A DNA stretch of 64,000 nucleotides from Pomphorhynchus laevis (GCA_012934845.2 WNNJ02000688.1:1-64000); one strand, 5' to 3'. Shown: positions 9,701 through 24,700, numbered from the stretch's first letter. The notes: a model not told the origin generated them from the sequence alone. Numbers and translations: made by a program.

Positions 9701-12700
9701 GAGATATATATGGAACATTCGTTTCTTATCCTTGACTTTCGATTTCACATCTTCAGTCCATAGCCACGTATCGCGCTTAATGTATCTTTTACCGGCTTTT
9801 GTACGACCAAGTGTCTTATCCACTATGGTATGTACTATATGTGCAGTCTTGCTCCACGTTTCTTCAACTGTGGTTACTTCGGGAAGCCGTATCCTCGAGA
9901 TTATATCTGCTTCCCTATCGCCAAAATTCCACCATTTGGTTCTTGATGGTCCCGTGCGATTTTCCATCACGTTTTGCTGCGGTGGCTTGATTTTCATGAC
10001 TGCAATTATTGGGCGGTGTTGCGTTGTTAGTGTCTCGTATGGTAAGGCCTTGACATTAGTTACAGTGGACAAGTTTTTACGCCGCACGAGAATATAATCG
10101 ATTTGGGTTTTAATGTTCGTGCTGTAATATGTTGGGAGCTGCGTGGATCGCTTGATGAACCATGTATTGGTAATAACGAGATCATGCGAGTCAGCAAACT
10201 CAATTATTCGTTCTCCATCCTTATTCCGTCGACCATAGCCTTTGCCACCATGGTATGGAGATCCATCAGCAGTCTGTCCGACATGCCCTATGAGATCTCC
10301 AGCAATTATGATGAGGTCTGCAGGAGAGATTTCCCGTGTGTGAGCGTCTAGCGTTTCCCAGAAGGCATCTTTCTCCATATCACTGCGTCCAGTCTGTGGT
10401 GCATATGCGGAGAAAATGTGAGTAATGCGGTCCGCAGTTGCAATGCTTATTTTCATGAGTCGATCGGTGTAGCAACTGACCTCCATAACTAAATCACGGA
10501 GTCGATTAGAAATTGCAATACCTACTCCGCTGCTAGTTCCCACCGTACCATAGTAGAGAAGCTTGTAGCCACTGTTACCACGTTCCTGCTCCATATTGTA
10601 CGCTTTAGATCCGTTCCACCGTGTTTCCTGCAGTGCACAAATATCTATTTGTCTTCGTCTCAGCATTGATGCGATCTCCTCAACGTTACCAGTGAGAGTA
10701 CCTACGTTCAGAGATGCTACACGAATCTTTTCGCCTGACGTCTCCTTATTCCTTTGGACTTGCTTGCTTGTGCCCCGACGCCGTCCTTGCGTCAGGAACC
10801 CTCGTATATTTTTCGGCCGAGCCGGGACCCGCCCTGCCGCGTCGATTGCGGTGTACGCCCTAGTCCCAGTGCAAACATTGGAAGGCTTTTCTGTCATGAT
10901 GCGTCGATTTGATTTTGTGACTGGCCTGTCGCAACAGCCTATCGTCAACTATAGTTATAAGCGGTGGGCCTAGCCGGTACTAAACCAATAGGATAACTTG
11001 TCCGGCAACAAGTGGCAGATCCTTATTTAATGGCGGGATCGACTCGCCATATCATAGCGTTAAGCCCCCATTGGATGAATGGATTTTTATAGACGTAAAG
11101 CTGCCACGCTTTACGACGCCATCGCGATAACGCTACTGCTTGCTGTCCGCGACTGCTTATTCGTCAAGCCAAAACTCGCTTATATCGCAGCTAACCTGCA
11201 TATCTATTTCAATTTTATTCTGTAAATAAATTAAAAATAAAGACAGATAACGATAAAATGTATTATTAAAATTTAAAATAAAATTAATTTTTTATGAATT
11301 GACTAATAAATAATATACGATGTATTCGAAGAATAGAGGTCATCAGGAAAAACTACTGTGTTATAAATTTGACATGCATTTGACACAGTTGTTAAGTTAG
11401 ACTGAGGAATAGGGAATCGAAAATGCGCTACATAGAAGTACAACGAAAGCTACAGCACAACAAAAGATTTTACATAAGATTTTATACAATTTAAATTTAT
11501 AAAACAATAAAGTTTTCAATAAAAATTTTAAATAAATATCAATTTTAAATTTTAATTTCAATCCGTAAAATTTAAATTTCACTTTATCAATTTAGAATTT
11601 TAGAGAATGGCAATTTCCCGAACTTTCTTCATCATTTTAGGAAATTCAAATATAAATTTAAGCAAATGAAAACCTGGACATTAATACACCTCGAATACAA
11701 AAATAAAATAGAGGCAAAGGTTCATAGATTCTTTCGACGTGCATGCTGAAACAAAATCGAGCAAAAACCCGATAAGTTCGTATTTAATGTTGAAAACTAT
11801 CATTAAGTAAATATGCCAACAGTATTAGCATTTTCAAAACGCAAAATTGCCCAGCTATCTTCTTTACTGAAATGGCAGTAATACTCGTACTTATCTTTTA
11901 GCGTAAGAATGAACATAATAAAATACGTCACAGTGAATTTTTAATATACATTGGCTGCATTTAAAGCCAAATGGCTGTTATTGTAGATATAAACAATTCT
12001 AAATCTAACATCTACTGCTTTCGAATTGTGAAAGTGCATTTTCATTAGCAAGCTAGACAAAATTGTTACGGCTGTCAAACAAAAATCAAAATAAAATAGA
12101 AAATATAAAATACATTAAAAATTATCTACTTATTGTAATATTAAGAAATAAAGTATATGTTTACGTAAATCTTTGAGATAACTTATTTGTACTTAAATAT
12201 ATATTTAATAAAGTCTAGTTAAATTTTTTAAGAAATCTATGAACACCAAATTCGCTTTTTAGATGTGAATTACGTGTTTAGTACAGTGTAATATATATAG
12301 AGTGTGTAAATGATTTTACAACTAATCCAAGAGATGTATATTCCATTTTCCAAACTTGACTTAAAAATTTACAAAATGAAAAGGGATTTCTTTATTCAAA
12401 ACTTACCTTAAAGTAAATTGACATTTGATTTGAGACTTGAAGCAATTATAATTAATGATTGTTATTCGTAATTGTAATAGCTTAATTTTTCAATGTTATA
12501 TCTTTAGGACAAGTTTAATCATGTCTTGAATTTTCCCCGTCAATCAAAACAATCAAAATAAGTTTATTATTAAATTTTCGCCTATGCAATTGGCATCTTC
12601 AGACGAAACTTTTCACAAATTGAAAGCAATTAATATTGATGTGATTGTATATTGCTTTCAGTTCTTGAAAAGTTTCGTCTGAAGAAGCCAATTGCATGAG

Positions 12701-15700
12701 CGAAAATTTGCAAATAGTTTATTTCATTTTCAGGGAAAATCCAAAACTTAATATATGTTATAATTAATATTATATAAAGTAATGAGTAAACAAAATGCGG
12801 TTTTAAAACATATATAGAGATTTGTGTTTTCATAAAATCTTAAAATCTGATGATAATTTCGTTAATATAAAATTAAAAGCGACAACAATCGCGTTATTAT
12901 GTCTTATAACTAGGCATTTCAAACTTGATAAATTAGCACGTACTAAATATTATGCCCAACGAATTATTTCAAGTTTTATATCAAGTAAGAAGGATACAAT
13001 CAAGTTATAATCATAAAAATAAACTTATGCGATGTTTAAAACAAAACACCTATTTTGAAATTAAACAGAATTAATGTTAAAATTAAGATATCTACAGACA
13101 AAAATGGTTAGCATTTTATCCAAAACATGTGGAACACGCAAGACTGGTACTCTAAAACAACTAATTTATACTTTAAAATAAATCAATTGACAACAAAAAC
13201 GATTACGAAAGCATCATAAATCAAATATAAAACATACGTATCGTTCAGATTTAGTGCCAACGCATGACCTGTAATTTCAATTGTATTTTCACTGAGGTTA
13301 AACTTTTTGAATGCATTAATCATAGGATCGTTTGGAAAAATACCATGATAAGTATTTGGTTCGTTTTGGTCATATTCGGAAACCCATCTGAGAAAATCTT
13401 TATATCTTACTTTTTCGAACATTCCAAGGAGACCTGGAAAACATTCGAAACAAAGACAGTGTTACATATCAATACAATAATATAAAGAATTTGTAAACAG
13501 TGATTATTAAGAAGTCACTGTAATTTGTAAAACAAATAGAAGGCTTAGCAATAATACCAAAACAAAATAAAACACATGATATACTATATATCAAAGATTC
13601 TTACAAATAAGTAGGCAGTCTTATATCTGTCGTTTTCACCATATACCTGTTGGGCAAATATTTTTGTAACAAATATTTATTTTATTTAAATATGATTTAT
13701 ATTTATAAATTTCTAAAGAATTACCTATTCAAATATGCAAAATTTTTAAAAAGAGTGTAAAACTTAACTTATATGTCAACTTAGAAGGCGATATTTTCTT
13801 AAACAATGCTAACAAACAAGATAAACTTGATAAGACAATATTGAAATATTCACGAATTTTGATGATTTAAGATTTAGAATTTCTAGCGCTTGCAGGTGTT
13901 GCATTCAAGCTTTGAAAGATGATATTAAGATAAATAATAGCCACCAAAAGTGTCATTTTTAATCAGAGAAAATCTATGCACGTACGTTGGGAGCACTATT
14001 TTATAAACTGAAAACCTGGACTCGGAAATCTTTAGATCTAAGATAGTATGCTTGAAGACTGTTGAAACAAGGGTGAAATACTTAACACATTAGAGATAGT
14101 CAACGTCAAACACATACTATTAAGAAATTGCGGGACACAAACACAGTAATCATTTTATTTCCTGTTACTATACAAAGGATAAGAACTCAAAATTTTGCTT
14201 CTTTGAACTGTTATGTCCGAAAGTAAACTTTTAAAGCTTGCCATTTTTAAAGCCATTTTTAAAGCTTGCCATTTTTAAAGCTTGCCATTTTTAAAGCTTG
14301 CCATTTTTAAAGCTTGCCATTTTTAAAGCTTGCCATTTTTAAAGCTTGCCATTTTTAAAGCTTGCCATTTTTAAAGCTTGCCATTTTTAAAGCTTGCCAT
14401 TTTCTTGTCAACGTCAAACACATACTATTAAGAAACCGCGGGACACAAACACAGTAATCATTTTATTTCCTGTTACAATACAAAGGATGAGAACTCAAAA
14501 GTTTGCTTCTTTGAACTGGTATGTCCGAAAGAAAACTTTTAAAGCTTGCCATTTTTAAAAGGATTTTTGCTATTTTTAGTATATATGTGATTAGTCGCTT
14601 CAAATTGAAGCTAGACACAAATTGAAGCTAGACATCAAATTGAAGCTAGACATAAAGAGATATTAAGAAAAAATGGAATTAGTGACATTTACACAAGACA
14701 CTTTTTATAAAGAAATAAAAATAAAGAACTTTAAAAGAAGGACAATCAATCAAATATGTGAATTGCTGTGTTGTATCTTGTTGATTGACAAAAGTCAACA
14801 ACAGCATTTGTATTTTATGGTATTCGTACCAGTGAGACTATCCATCACTACTGGAAAGGGCAAATGTTGTAACGATATTGTTTCTTGATATTATTAACGA
14901 AAGATTTGTAGGCAACAGATAAATATTACAACAAAAAATTATATAGTGTGAAAAATAAATAAAAACAAATTAAATAAAAATGTATTTTAATAAAAACAGA
15001 TTAAATAAAAGCAGTTTAAAGAAAAATAAATTAAATAGAAGCAAATTAAATAAAAATAAATTAAATAAAACTATTCAAATTAACACAATTCAAATTAAAA
15101 CCATTTAAATAAAAAATATATATAAAAATAAATGAAATTTTTATTAATAAATCATTAATAATTAATCATTTGAACTCATTCATGACAAATATGTACATGG
15201 ATCATAAATGTATTATCAAATCAATTTGAAGCGACTAAGCTAGCGACTAATCACATATATACTAAAAATAACAAAAATCCTTTTAAAAATGGCAAGCTTT
15301 AAAAGTTTTCTTTCGGACATAACAGTTCAAAGAAGCAAACTTTTGTGTTGCATAATTCTGAATACTATTTTAGACGTAAAGGTGCACACTACATATGTGT
15401 CTTAAATAACTTGAAGATTGAAAATATAAGATAATGGCTGTCATAATTTGGAACAGAAAAACTTCATTATAAACAAGCGCTAAATGTTTTGTTGCCTCGT
15501 TATTTTATGCGAATTAAACATTCAAGTGATTATTTTAAACGACAAAGAAAAATAAAATTACTTTCATAAAGAATTATCGGGGCTGGATCAAAGAAATAAG
15601 GAATAATTTATTTGATATTTCGCTGACGTCTGTTAGCAACGTCAGAAAATTACGATTTTGTAAAATCAATTTGAAACGACTAAGCTAACTTAATTAATAA

Positions 15701-18700
15701 AAATAATAAATAATGAAAATGACATTTTATTATAAAAAAAATAAAATGTTTTAAAATGTGATAAAAGCTTCAATGTAAAAAGTTTTATTTCGGACAAAAG
15801 TGTAATTTTCTGAAGATACTAACAGTGATTAGCAAAATATCAAATAAAATTTGCCAATTTCATTTGTCAATAATGGATCAAATATTTAAAATAATTACTT
15901 ACATTTCAATTGTAATTAATATACAAGACTGTAAAAATGAACAATCAAGTAAAAAATTTCTGTTGTAGAAATGATCAAATATACGGCCTATATATATTAT
16001 GTGCATAACGCTTACCTGTTTTTAGCGATTCGGTATCATTGGAAGGAACCTTGTAAATGCTGCTACCTCTGGATACATAGCTACCGTCAACAACTTTGAA
16101 CGCAATATAAAGTGTGACTTTAGTGTGAATAAGAATTTTAACCAATTGACCTGCAAATAAGAAAAAAAGCAAATAATTCAGATCGGCTAACTTAGTCGCT
16201 GTATTTTATACTTACATAAATTAAAATAAATATAAATACTATATAATTATATAAGATTTAATACAATTTATATTTATCAAGTTAAAATATAAAATCAAAA
16301 TTTAAAATAAGAATCAATTTCTATGAATTGACTAATACAAAATATACGATGCATCAGAATAAGGAATAGAGGTCAACAGGAAGAAATGCTATATGATATC
16401 GTGCTTCAACCCTATTTCTCGACCGAACAAAAACAACAGCAGCGTGGCACATGCATACAAATGACGTATTTACATTGATAATATTTGATTACTAGTGTAT
16501 CTTATTCTAATACAAAGTATATTATTTATTATCCATCCATAAAAATTTGCCACTAAAGAGTTTAAATTTATTCTTTATATTATTGTGTTGATTTATATAT
16601 TTTACTATTTTCTGTTTGATGGTATTTTTATAGTAACCTAGTTTAAAATATGTATCTATTAAATTATTTAAATGATTTTGAAGAAAGCCAATATCATTAC
16701 ATATTGTTGCAATTCTTAAAATTTCATTATTCTAATGTATTATATTTTATATTACATGGTATGCATGAATGCTCATGCAAAAATATGTTTCTTGTAAATT
16801 TAAATATGTCATCTTTACGATATAAATTAATAGTAGTTTTACTTAATGTTAATTTAATGTTCATATCTAGATATACACCTTCTTTATCATTAATATTGGT
16901 TTTGTTAAGAATAAGGCTTTCTGGATAAATTTGTTCACTAATTGAATAAAAATTATTAGAATTAAATACACATATATCATCAATATATCGAAACATATAT
17001 TTCATATATTTATATTGTTTAGATTTAGTTTTTACACAGTTATGAACAAATTCATATTCTATAAAGCTTAAAAACAAGTTAGCTATAATTGGGCAATACT
17101 TTCAAAAATACCAACTATTTACAATTATTTTTTAATTATTTTAATATTTAACAATTATTTTCAAAAATAACTTGTAAATTATGAAATAATTACAATTTAT
17201 TATAATTATGTTTTTTAATAATAAATAGGTACCACGGAATATCAAACATGAAAAAGATTATGCAATATTCACGGTTAAAATTTGCAAAATTCAAGAAATT
17301 TTATAACTTAAATAACTTCAATAATTTAAAAAAAAACAACTTTTTGCTGTATAAATTTTTGTGTTATTTTTAGAATCCAAAATGACTATAGAAACAAAAA
17401 TACGGCGTTTTACAATATTTCCGGTACTATTGCTGATACCATACTCAGGTACAAAAATGTTTAAAAATGATTGAAACAATTTCACGTATTAATCAAAAAT
17501 TAAAATCCCGTTTTTATTGTTAATATTATATAATATTATTATATATAATAATGTTATTATTAATGTTATTATGTTATCATTATGCTATTATGATCCATTT
17601 TAAAATTTTGAACAACATTAATAAAACACAAATTGTTTTTATATTTCACTAGCTGCTCTTTTCATTAGGACAAATAAAACGTGCAATTTGTTCATCAACT
17701 ATTGCTAAAATTCCAAACATTTTATTGCTTATAAATATTATTATAAAAAAGTTGCGAGAGAGAAAACACTTGAGAGATTAAATAAATTCCAATAGAGAGA
17801 GCCAAATCCAAAATGAGCTTATTTATTTGTTTTGTAGTTTAGTGTATCAAAAAAGCATTCTCACAATCAAACAATCAAAACCGATTTCAATAGCATAAAT
17901 CGAGTAGCTGCTATTCACAAAATGAATAAAATATGTAATGTGTTGACAAAATCTTAGAGAATTGATGTAAGATAGCTACATCACTGGCGTTGTAGGAAGA
18001 CTCGTTTGATCCGAGCTCGGGTTCACTTAAGGTGAACCCTCACAATGAATGTTTACGCTGCTGCCTGACTTCCGCTTATTAAGGAATTCCAATCAAAAAA
18101 TAGTAAAGAACCTGAGTATGCGGTTCTCAAGTTGACATTTCTCACTCTCTGTCATGCAATCATGGAGGAATGCCTTCTATCCGCCACAAGGCTAATCGCG
18201 ATTTATTTGCACAATCCTTAAGCCGAATATCGCACGGCGTTAGCGCCGAACCACAACTTCCCAGTGTCCCAAAATAACAAATCCTTGAACGCTCCACAAC
18301 TATTCGCGATCAGAACGCTCGTCTCTACATTGTACGTTCAAGTCTCTACGGTTCGCGATTTGAGCGAACGTTTTTCGACGTTAACGTTTTTTCCATACAT
18401 GTTCAATCCAACGCTGAACGGAGGTCAGAATCTTCATTCGAATATAACAAAAATCGCAAGAAAGAAAGTAATGTGAAAGAGTCTCGACAATCGAGCATGC
18501 TTCGTTCACGCCTTTGGTTTTCTCAACATCAGGTGGATTCGGTAACGAAGCAGGAGCACTTATTCGGACAATAGCATCGAAGCTTGCATATCAGTCAACA
18601 AAAACGTATTCCGACCTGGTTCTCAAGGCGAAAAGATATATCAGCTTTGAAATAGCGAGATCGGTATTAGCTTGTCTCCAGTCACCCCGCTCCACAAGTG

Positions 18701-21700
18701 TACATCCTATCTACATCGATCCCTCAAGCGCGAGTGAAACGACTGAAATGCAGTCGAACATCTTGATTGGGTGGTTACTTTCCTTCTTTTTCTGTCGGTT
18801 TACGGCATTTGGTAGTTTAATACTGACTCAAATATGTTTATTTTTTATGAAAAAAATAATTCTTCGATTAAAAAATATATAATAAATAGCAGTACTTCCA
18901 GAATATCGCAAAACGAAAATCAACAAGTAAAAGAGACTACGTGGATACAATAATTGACATTCGTTACAGGATCGCATTTGCAATCGCCAAAACGATATCG
19001 ATGACACTAAGATTGAAGTAATTTTAAAACGAAAAAAAAATATTATTAAAAAAAACTAAAGAAAGTTTAAGATATAAATAACATACACTCCAGATTTCAG
19101 TTCAGCTCGCTTCGCTCGTGAAAAATCGCCCGCGAGTAATATTATTAATAATATAAATATTAAATGAGACAGATAAAAGCTCAACCTCAATAAATGACGA
19201 GTGATAAACATTCAAATGTGAGATTGTGTTGAAATTGCAATGGACATGAGGCTCGCTGCAAAGGTTGTAAATGTGCAACATCCAAAACTCCCTTGTGTAA
19301 ACTGCCGTAACAAAACTTTTTGGTAACAATTTAAAAACCGCTGAGATTTCACCTTCAAGCAGCAAAGATACAAATCAATTAAACAACCAAACAGATACCT
19401 ATCTTCAATACAAGCTAGTTTAAAAATTCTTGATTGAAACTAACTACTTACAACTAACGACTTGCAGACTAACGACCTGCAAACTAACGAAGTTTAAACA
19501 TTCTTGATGATAACTAACTACTTACGATTTTTCCTGGGAGTTCCGCTCGCTACGCTCACGGATTGAGCCACTGGATAAAAACTTTCCTGATATAAATACA
19601 TACAAAATATAAATTGTAAGACAGACTCACAACGAGTTTATATCAGACCAACAACGACAACCAAAACGTATTTTCAATTTTTATTGACATCTTAATTTGG
19701 CAAATAGAAAGCTAACTAAAAATGTCGTCTAGTAACTCAAGTCCATCAAGGAAATTTACATCGAAAAGCAAATAGGATGCGACAACAAAGACTGCAATGT
19801 TTGGATTCACGTTGACATTCCTTTCATTGACGAGGATAACGTTTCAGGACGGAATTTCCACTGCAACTTCTGTTGTACTATCCTAGTAGATAAACTAATA
19901 AAGCATTACCACCACGCAGGGGACCTAGGACTGAACCTTGTGGGACCCCGCAAAAAATAGGGATGGGAGGGGAAGATGATGAATTAGACCAGACGCGAAA
20001 GGAACGGTCGGATAGATATGAGGCGAACCATGCTACGGAGGAAGAAGAAAATCCGTAATCATAACGAAGGCGAAAAAGGCGGACGGAGTGGTCGACAATG
20101 TCGAATGCGGAGGAGAGGTCGAGGGAGATGAGAACACTATATAGAGCCTTGTCTCGCGAAATGAGTTAGTCGTTGTACACTTTTATGCATGCGATTTCTG
20201 TCGAGTGATTAGAGCGGAAAGCGGATTGGAAAGGAGGGTACAGATTGGATGAGGAGAGATAAGCGTTGATTTGTATTAAGATGAGGCGTTCTAAGAGCTT
20301 AGAAAGAGTAGGGAGTAGTGAAATGGGGCGATAGATAGAAGGAAGGAGGGGTCGAGCGATTGTTTCTTAAGGAGGGGACGAACGATTGCGGATTTCCAGT
20401 GTGAAGGGAAGATACGACTGCGGATGGACGAGTTAAACAAGGTTGTGAGAAACGGGATATCGATGAGCATATGGATTTTAATATGTGAGTAGGCAGGGGA
20501 TCGGCAGGTGAGGTTTTGTTGGGCAAGGACATGAGGAACAGATGATACTTCGGTAGGTGAGACAGGGAGATGAAAGAGTTCTGGAAGGAAAAGGCTAGGC
20601 GGGGATGTGTGGGTTAGGATGGAGACCGGGGTGTGAGAGAGCAACGTGGATACTTCAGTCTGGAGAAATGACGAATAATCATATGTATTGATGTTGCAAG
20701 GCGAATAGGAACGAGCAAGGATTGAGTAAAAAGTATGCCAGTGAGTCTTAGAGTTGAATGAAGTGATGATTTTATGCTACCAGAAGGAGCTGCGTTTGGT
20801 ACGTAGTAAGTTGAGATTAGACCGGCGAAGAGCAAGATAGAAATAACGGAAAGACGTAGTGATCGAGCGGAAATCACGTCTAAGAGAGCGGTGATAGATT
20901 CGAAAAGCATGGCGGAGTCGACGCTTTAAGAGTAGGCATTTGATGTCAAGCCATGGGGCACAGTGCAAGCGACGGTGTGGGTGAGACTTGAAGAGCAAGA
21001 GTATATCAAGAGTGGATGTGAGTTCAGAGTCGAAATGAAAGGCGAGATAGTGAGGAGAAAAATATGTTATTGTGGGATAGGATAGAGACGATTTGAGTAA
21101 GGCAGAGCGGAGAAGGGAGAGGTCAAGATATCTCAAAGTGCGACCTAGGATTGTAGGTGTGGGAAGAGGGGTGTGGTTGTGAGTGAGATCAATAGTGACG
21201 AGAAAGTGATCGGATAGACCAGGATCAGAGATGTGCAGTGAGGTGCATGCACTAAATGATCAGGGGCATCGATGATGTCGAGTGCCCCACCAAGGATATG
21301 TGTGGGGGTAGTGGAGATTAGTTTGTAATTGTAATTGGATAGAATGTTGATGAACCGGATGTAATCCATGGAAGAGGGGCGGTCTAGGCGGATATTGAAG
21401 TCGCCTAGAACGAGTGAAGGGATTGAGGACAAAGAACAATGAGAAATGAGGTCAGCGAGTTCGGTAAAAAATAAGGATGTAGGAGCTGATGAACCAGGAC
21501 GGTATACAATGGCGAGATCTAGAGTGATCAGGTTACAAGAACGACAAGTGAACAATTCAAAAGAGCAAGGTGTGAAAGGGGGATTGATTTTGCGAAGAGA
21601 AGCGGGGTCACGCGCAAATGCGACGATGCCGCCATGATTAGAGAATTTAGAAGGGTATAAGCTGAGGGGGCGGGCGTATTCGACTAGGGAGCAACCGGCA

Positions 21701-24700
21701 GTGAGCAAACGGCGAATGGAGATATCGTCAGAATCGGAGTTTCAGGATTCGATGAAGCAGAAAATATGGATCGATTGCTTTGTGAAAAGGTTAAGGATGA
21801 GATCGGATTTATTGAGAATACATCTAAAGTTGATGAGACCGAGGCGGAAACTGTGTGTGGTGGTGATAGGGCTAGTTGAGAAGACACATAGGTGAGATGG
21901 AGCGCCATCAAATGTTTGGGAGGGTGTGAAAAACTTGAAAATTTCCGTCGATGTTTCGGATGGAGAGAGATGTTTCGCCGTTTTCCTCGCGACGGCGTTT
22001 TTCGATGCGGGCAGATGAGAGTTGAGCGATTTCGGAGGGAATGCGATTAGGAAAAATGCGAGTGACTAAAGAGAACATGAGTTCGAATCATTAAGAGAGG
22101 ACATATGACGCGTGAAAGCAATGCTTGAAAACAATTTTTAGGATAGGAGGCTTGGAAGAATTACATTGAGAAGATTTATTTAGGCGGATGAATGCGACAG
22201 GAGAGATGCTGTTGAAAAAGGATGGTTTATCCGCAGGAACAAGGGACGAGATGATGGATCTGAATGCTGAAACATCGTGGTCGAGACGTGCTTGTGGAGA
22301 TAAAGAGGTGGAAGGAGTGATATTAGTGACGATGACGCAACGATCGCGAGAAGGAAAGCGTTTCCGTAAAGGAGGACGAGTAACGTGAGTTGGAGAGATC
22401 ACGATAGGAGAGCTCGGAGTTGAGGGTATCAAGGTGTAGGTTTGACAGCGAAAGACAAAGAGGATTTGGATAATAGAGAGGGTAGTAAGCGATGTGAGGA
22501 AAGGTTATGGGTGGAAGGATTGTGGAGGTTCGTGGAGGTGATTTTGATTGAGGGATGTAGGTTATTGAGAAACGAGACAGAAGGGAATATACGAGAAATG
22601 TCGGGAAGTGAAGACATGGAATTAGAAGTGCATGTGGTGGCAGGATCAAAGGGTTGACAAAGGATATCAGAAACGACTGGGGTGTTTAAAATGTACGCGT
22701 TGGAGGTTGATATGTTCTTATGTGAGAGGTCGCGTATGAGTTTGTTAGCACAAATGCCACATAGGAAGTTTTCTTTAGATTTACTGTTGTCGCATGCGAT
22801 TGTAGTCCAGACACTGCAGTCGTGTGTCGAGCACTGTACTTGTAGTTGAGCACAGTTGGTGTCGGTCGTAGCTAACTTCTTACGTCCTCTCATCAACGTC
22901 CTTGTGTGCTAAAATTGTTAAATTTGCTGGATGTATCTGGAACTGGATTGATTGTAAGAATTTCTAATATCCAAAACTATCGAATTATCTATCGATATTC
23001 TCTGAATTACCGAATCCGGGCACTCTGACTCTGACGATCTTGCTATTCGTCGTGTATGTCGCTCTGGTTGTTTTTTAGTTGAATCAGCTCGTCAAATTGC
23101 CTCTTATACATCTACTGCTTCTAACCATTACGGTATTGTTGCCATTGCACGTCCCACAATGTATCTACGTAAAATTAACGTTAACATCCGTTACACATCG
23201 TTCAAATTACTCATATGCAGATTATCAACTCCTTTCCCTCTGGAACTAGTGATTGTATACCGTCCAGGTTCAGTTGCCCCATCACGTATCTTCTTTAACG
23301 ACTTTGCAGATCTTATGTTTCACTGTTCATTGTCTTATACTCCTTCATTTGTTCTCGTAACTTTAGCATTCGTCTTGATCATCCGGCTGACTCTGATTCT
23401 ATCACTTTAACTAATCTTTTTTCTGATTTTAACTATAAATTACTTTCAACAAGCCCAACTCATATTCTCGGCGGTGCTCTCGGCATCATTGCTGTTCCTA
23501 ACTGCTTCAATGACTATACCTTCTTGTCAATTACTGATCCTAGTTTATCCGATCATTTCCTTGTCACTCTTACTTATCCCCATCCTCCTTCTTCGTCTTA
23601 ACCATTATCCACACAAAGTCGACGCTGAAAACTTCTCGATATCCCTATTATCTGCACAGCCTAACTAAATTCTTCAATCTTTTCACTTCCTCTTAACTAT
23701 CTCTCTCCTGATGATCTCTTCATTCTGTTTGATTTTGAACTTACAAACATCCTTAACAACCTTCTGCCTATTATACCACTACGTTTTCAGCGGTCGCGCC
23801 ATGCTCCCTGATTCGATTCGGACTGTAGTCTTTCTAAGCGTCGGCTCCGTCATTCTTATCGTATGCTTAATCGTTTTCTTAAACATTCTCCAAACTCACT
23901 CACTTCAAATCTCCGTGCTTCCTATCTTTCTCTCCGCCGTTCCCATATCATTCTTCTGCGAACTAAAAATACTCTCTATTGGCGAAATCAACCCGAGTCA
24001 TCTTTTAACTCTAAATCTCATTGGAAAATCTTAAACTCAATTCTTTCACGATCATATACCCCTTGTAATATAAATCCTGATGAATTTTCTTCTTATCTAC
24101 AAACTAAGCTATCTAATTTGCTTTCCCTAGTACCCATAGCCCCCTTGTACCCACTATTCTCTTTAAATACTTCCCTCCCAAAGCTATTCCACCTTCTTCC
24201 CGTTTCGTCTGATGAAGCTTCTTCGGTTATGATGTCATTAACTAATAAAACCTCTTCTTCTGACCCAATTCCCACTCACATGCTTAAAAATATCTGCTCC
24301 TATATCTTACCATTCCTAACCACATTGTTCAACTCGTCCATCCGTAGCCGTACATTTCCTTCCATCTGGAAATGTGCCAATAATTCCTCTCGGAGTTTTT
24401 CAAGGCGAAAAACTCCGAGAGGAATTAAACGTACGCTTTTTCTTGTCACAAGTAAGCGAGAGCATGAATTTTCGAAAAGATTACCGAACTTTCAGTTTAT
24501 TTTAATTCGTGGTTGGAGAACATTCGCTTACATGCCACTAGACCTGGAGCGTCATCATGGCTCTGTTCGCTACCACTCGACAACAGACGCTTACATCTTT
24601 TCCCGAGACAGTTTAAAGATATTATCGCTATTCGGTATGGTCAAATTCCATCTGACATAGTCGAAAAAAGTGCCCTAATGGATAAGACATCAACATTTCC

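Larger units (their letters stand above)
7860..11200 (-). mobile_element. RTE-clade LINE, nearly full length, in GDI intron 5
   Basis: One - strand element carries an AP-like endonuclease then an RT with the RTE signature ([21 protein letters not shown]). It has a GC-rich 5' leader from about 11200 to 10950 and ends near 7860 after a short A/T-rich tail. It is much richer in G+C than the intron around it, and a single frame break separates endonuclease and RT, so it is a young or recently acquired copy. Its parts are listed separately. Confidence 0.85.
14085..15345. mobile_element. Inverted-repeat element with internal minisatellite, in GDI intron 4
   Basis: Left arm 14496-14608 and right arm 15221-15345 are about 112 bp near-perfect inverted repeats (CAAAAGTTTGCTTCTTTGAA at the outer end). 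Outside the left arm, 14085-14230 is a direct duplicate of 14404-14550, the two copies being separated by a 16 bp minisatellite. Between the arms lie A+T-rich simple stretches, three tandem copies of a CAAATTGAAGCTAGACA-like unit (14598-14650) and one short open frame. It looks like a non-autonomous foldback or MITE-type DNA element; I cannot name a superfamily. Confidence 0.65.

Noticed and set aside
9600-10973. Long + strand open frames (165, 125, 82 residues) opposite the RTE endonuclease
   Set aside because: They are shadows of the GC-rich - strand coding region and show no domain of their own.
14233-14404. CRISPR-like array of 16 bp units
   Set aside because: Units are contiguous without spacers and the DNA is animal; it is a minisatellite.
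16650-16928. + strand 92-residue frame
   Set aside because: It lies exactly opposite the PLE-like RT frame and is its shadow.
18019-18041. Short inverted repeat GGGTTCAC..GTGAACCC as an operator or replication signal
   Set aside because: Only 8 bp arms at the edge of an old pseudogene; chance is likely and no neighbour supports a role.
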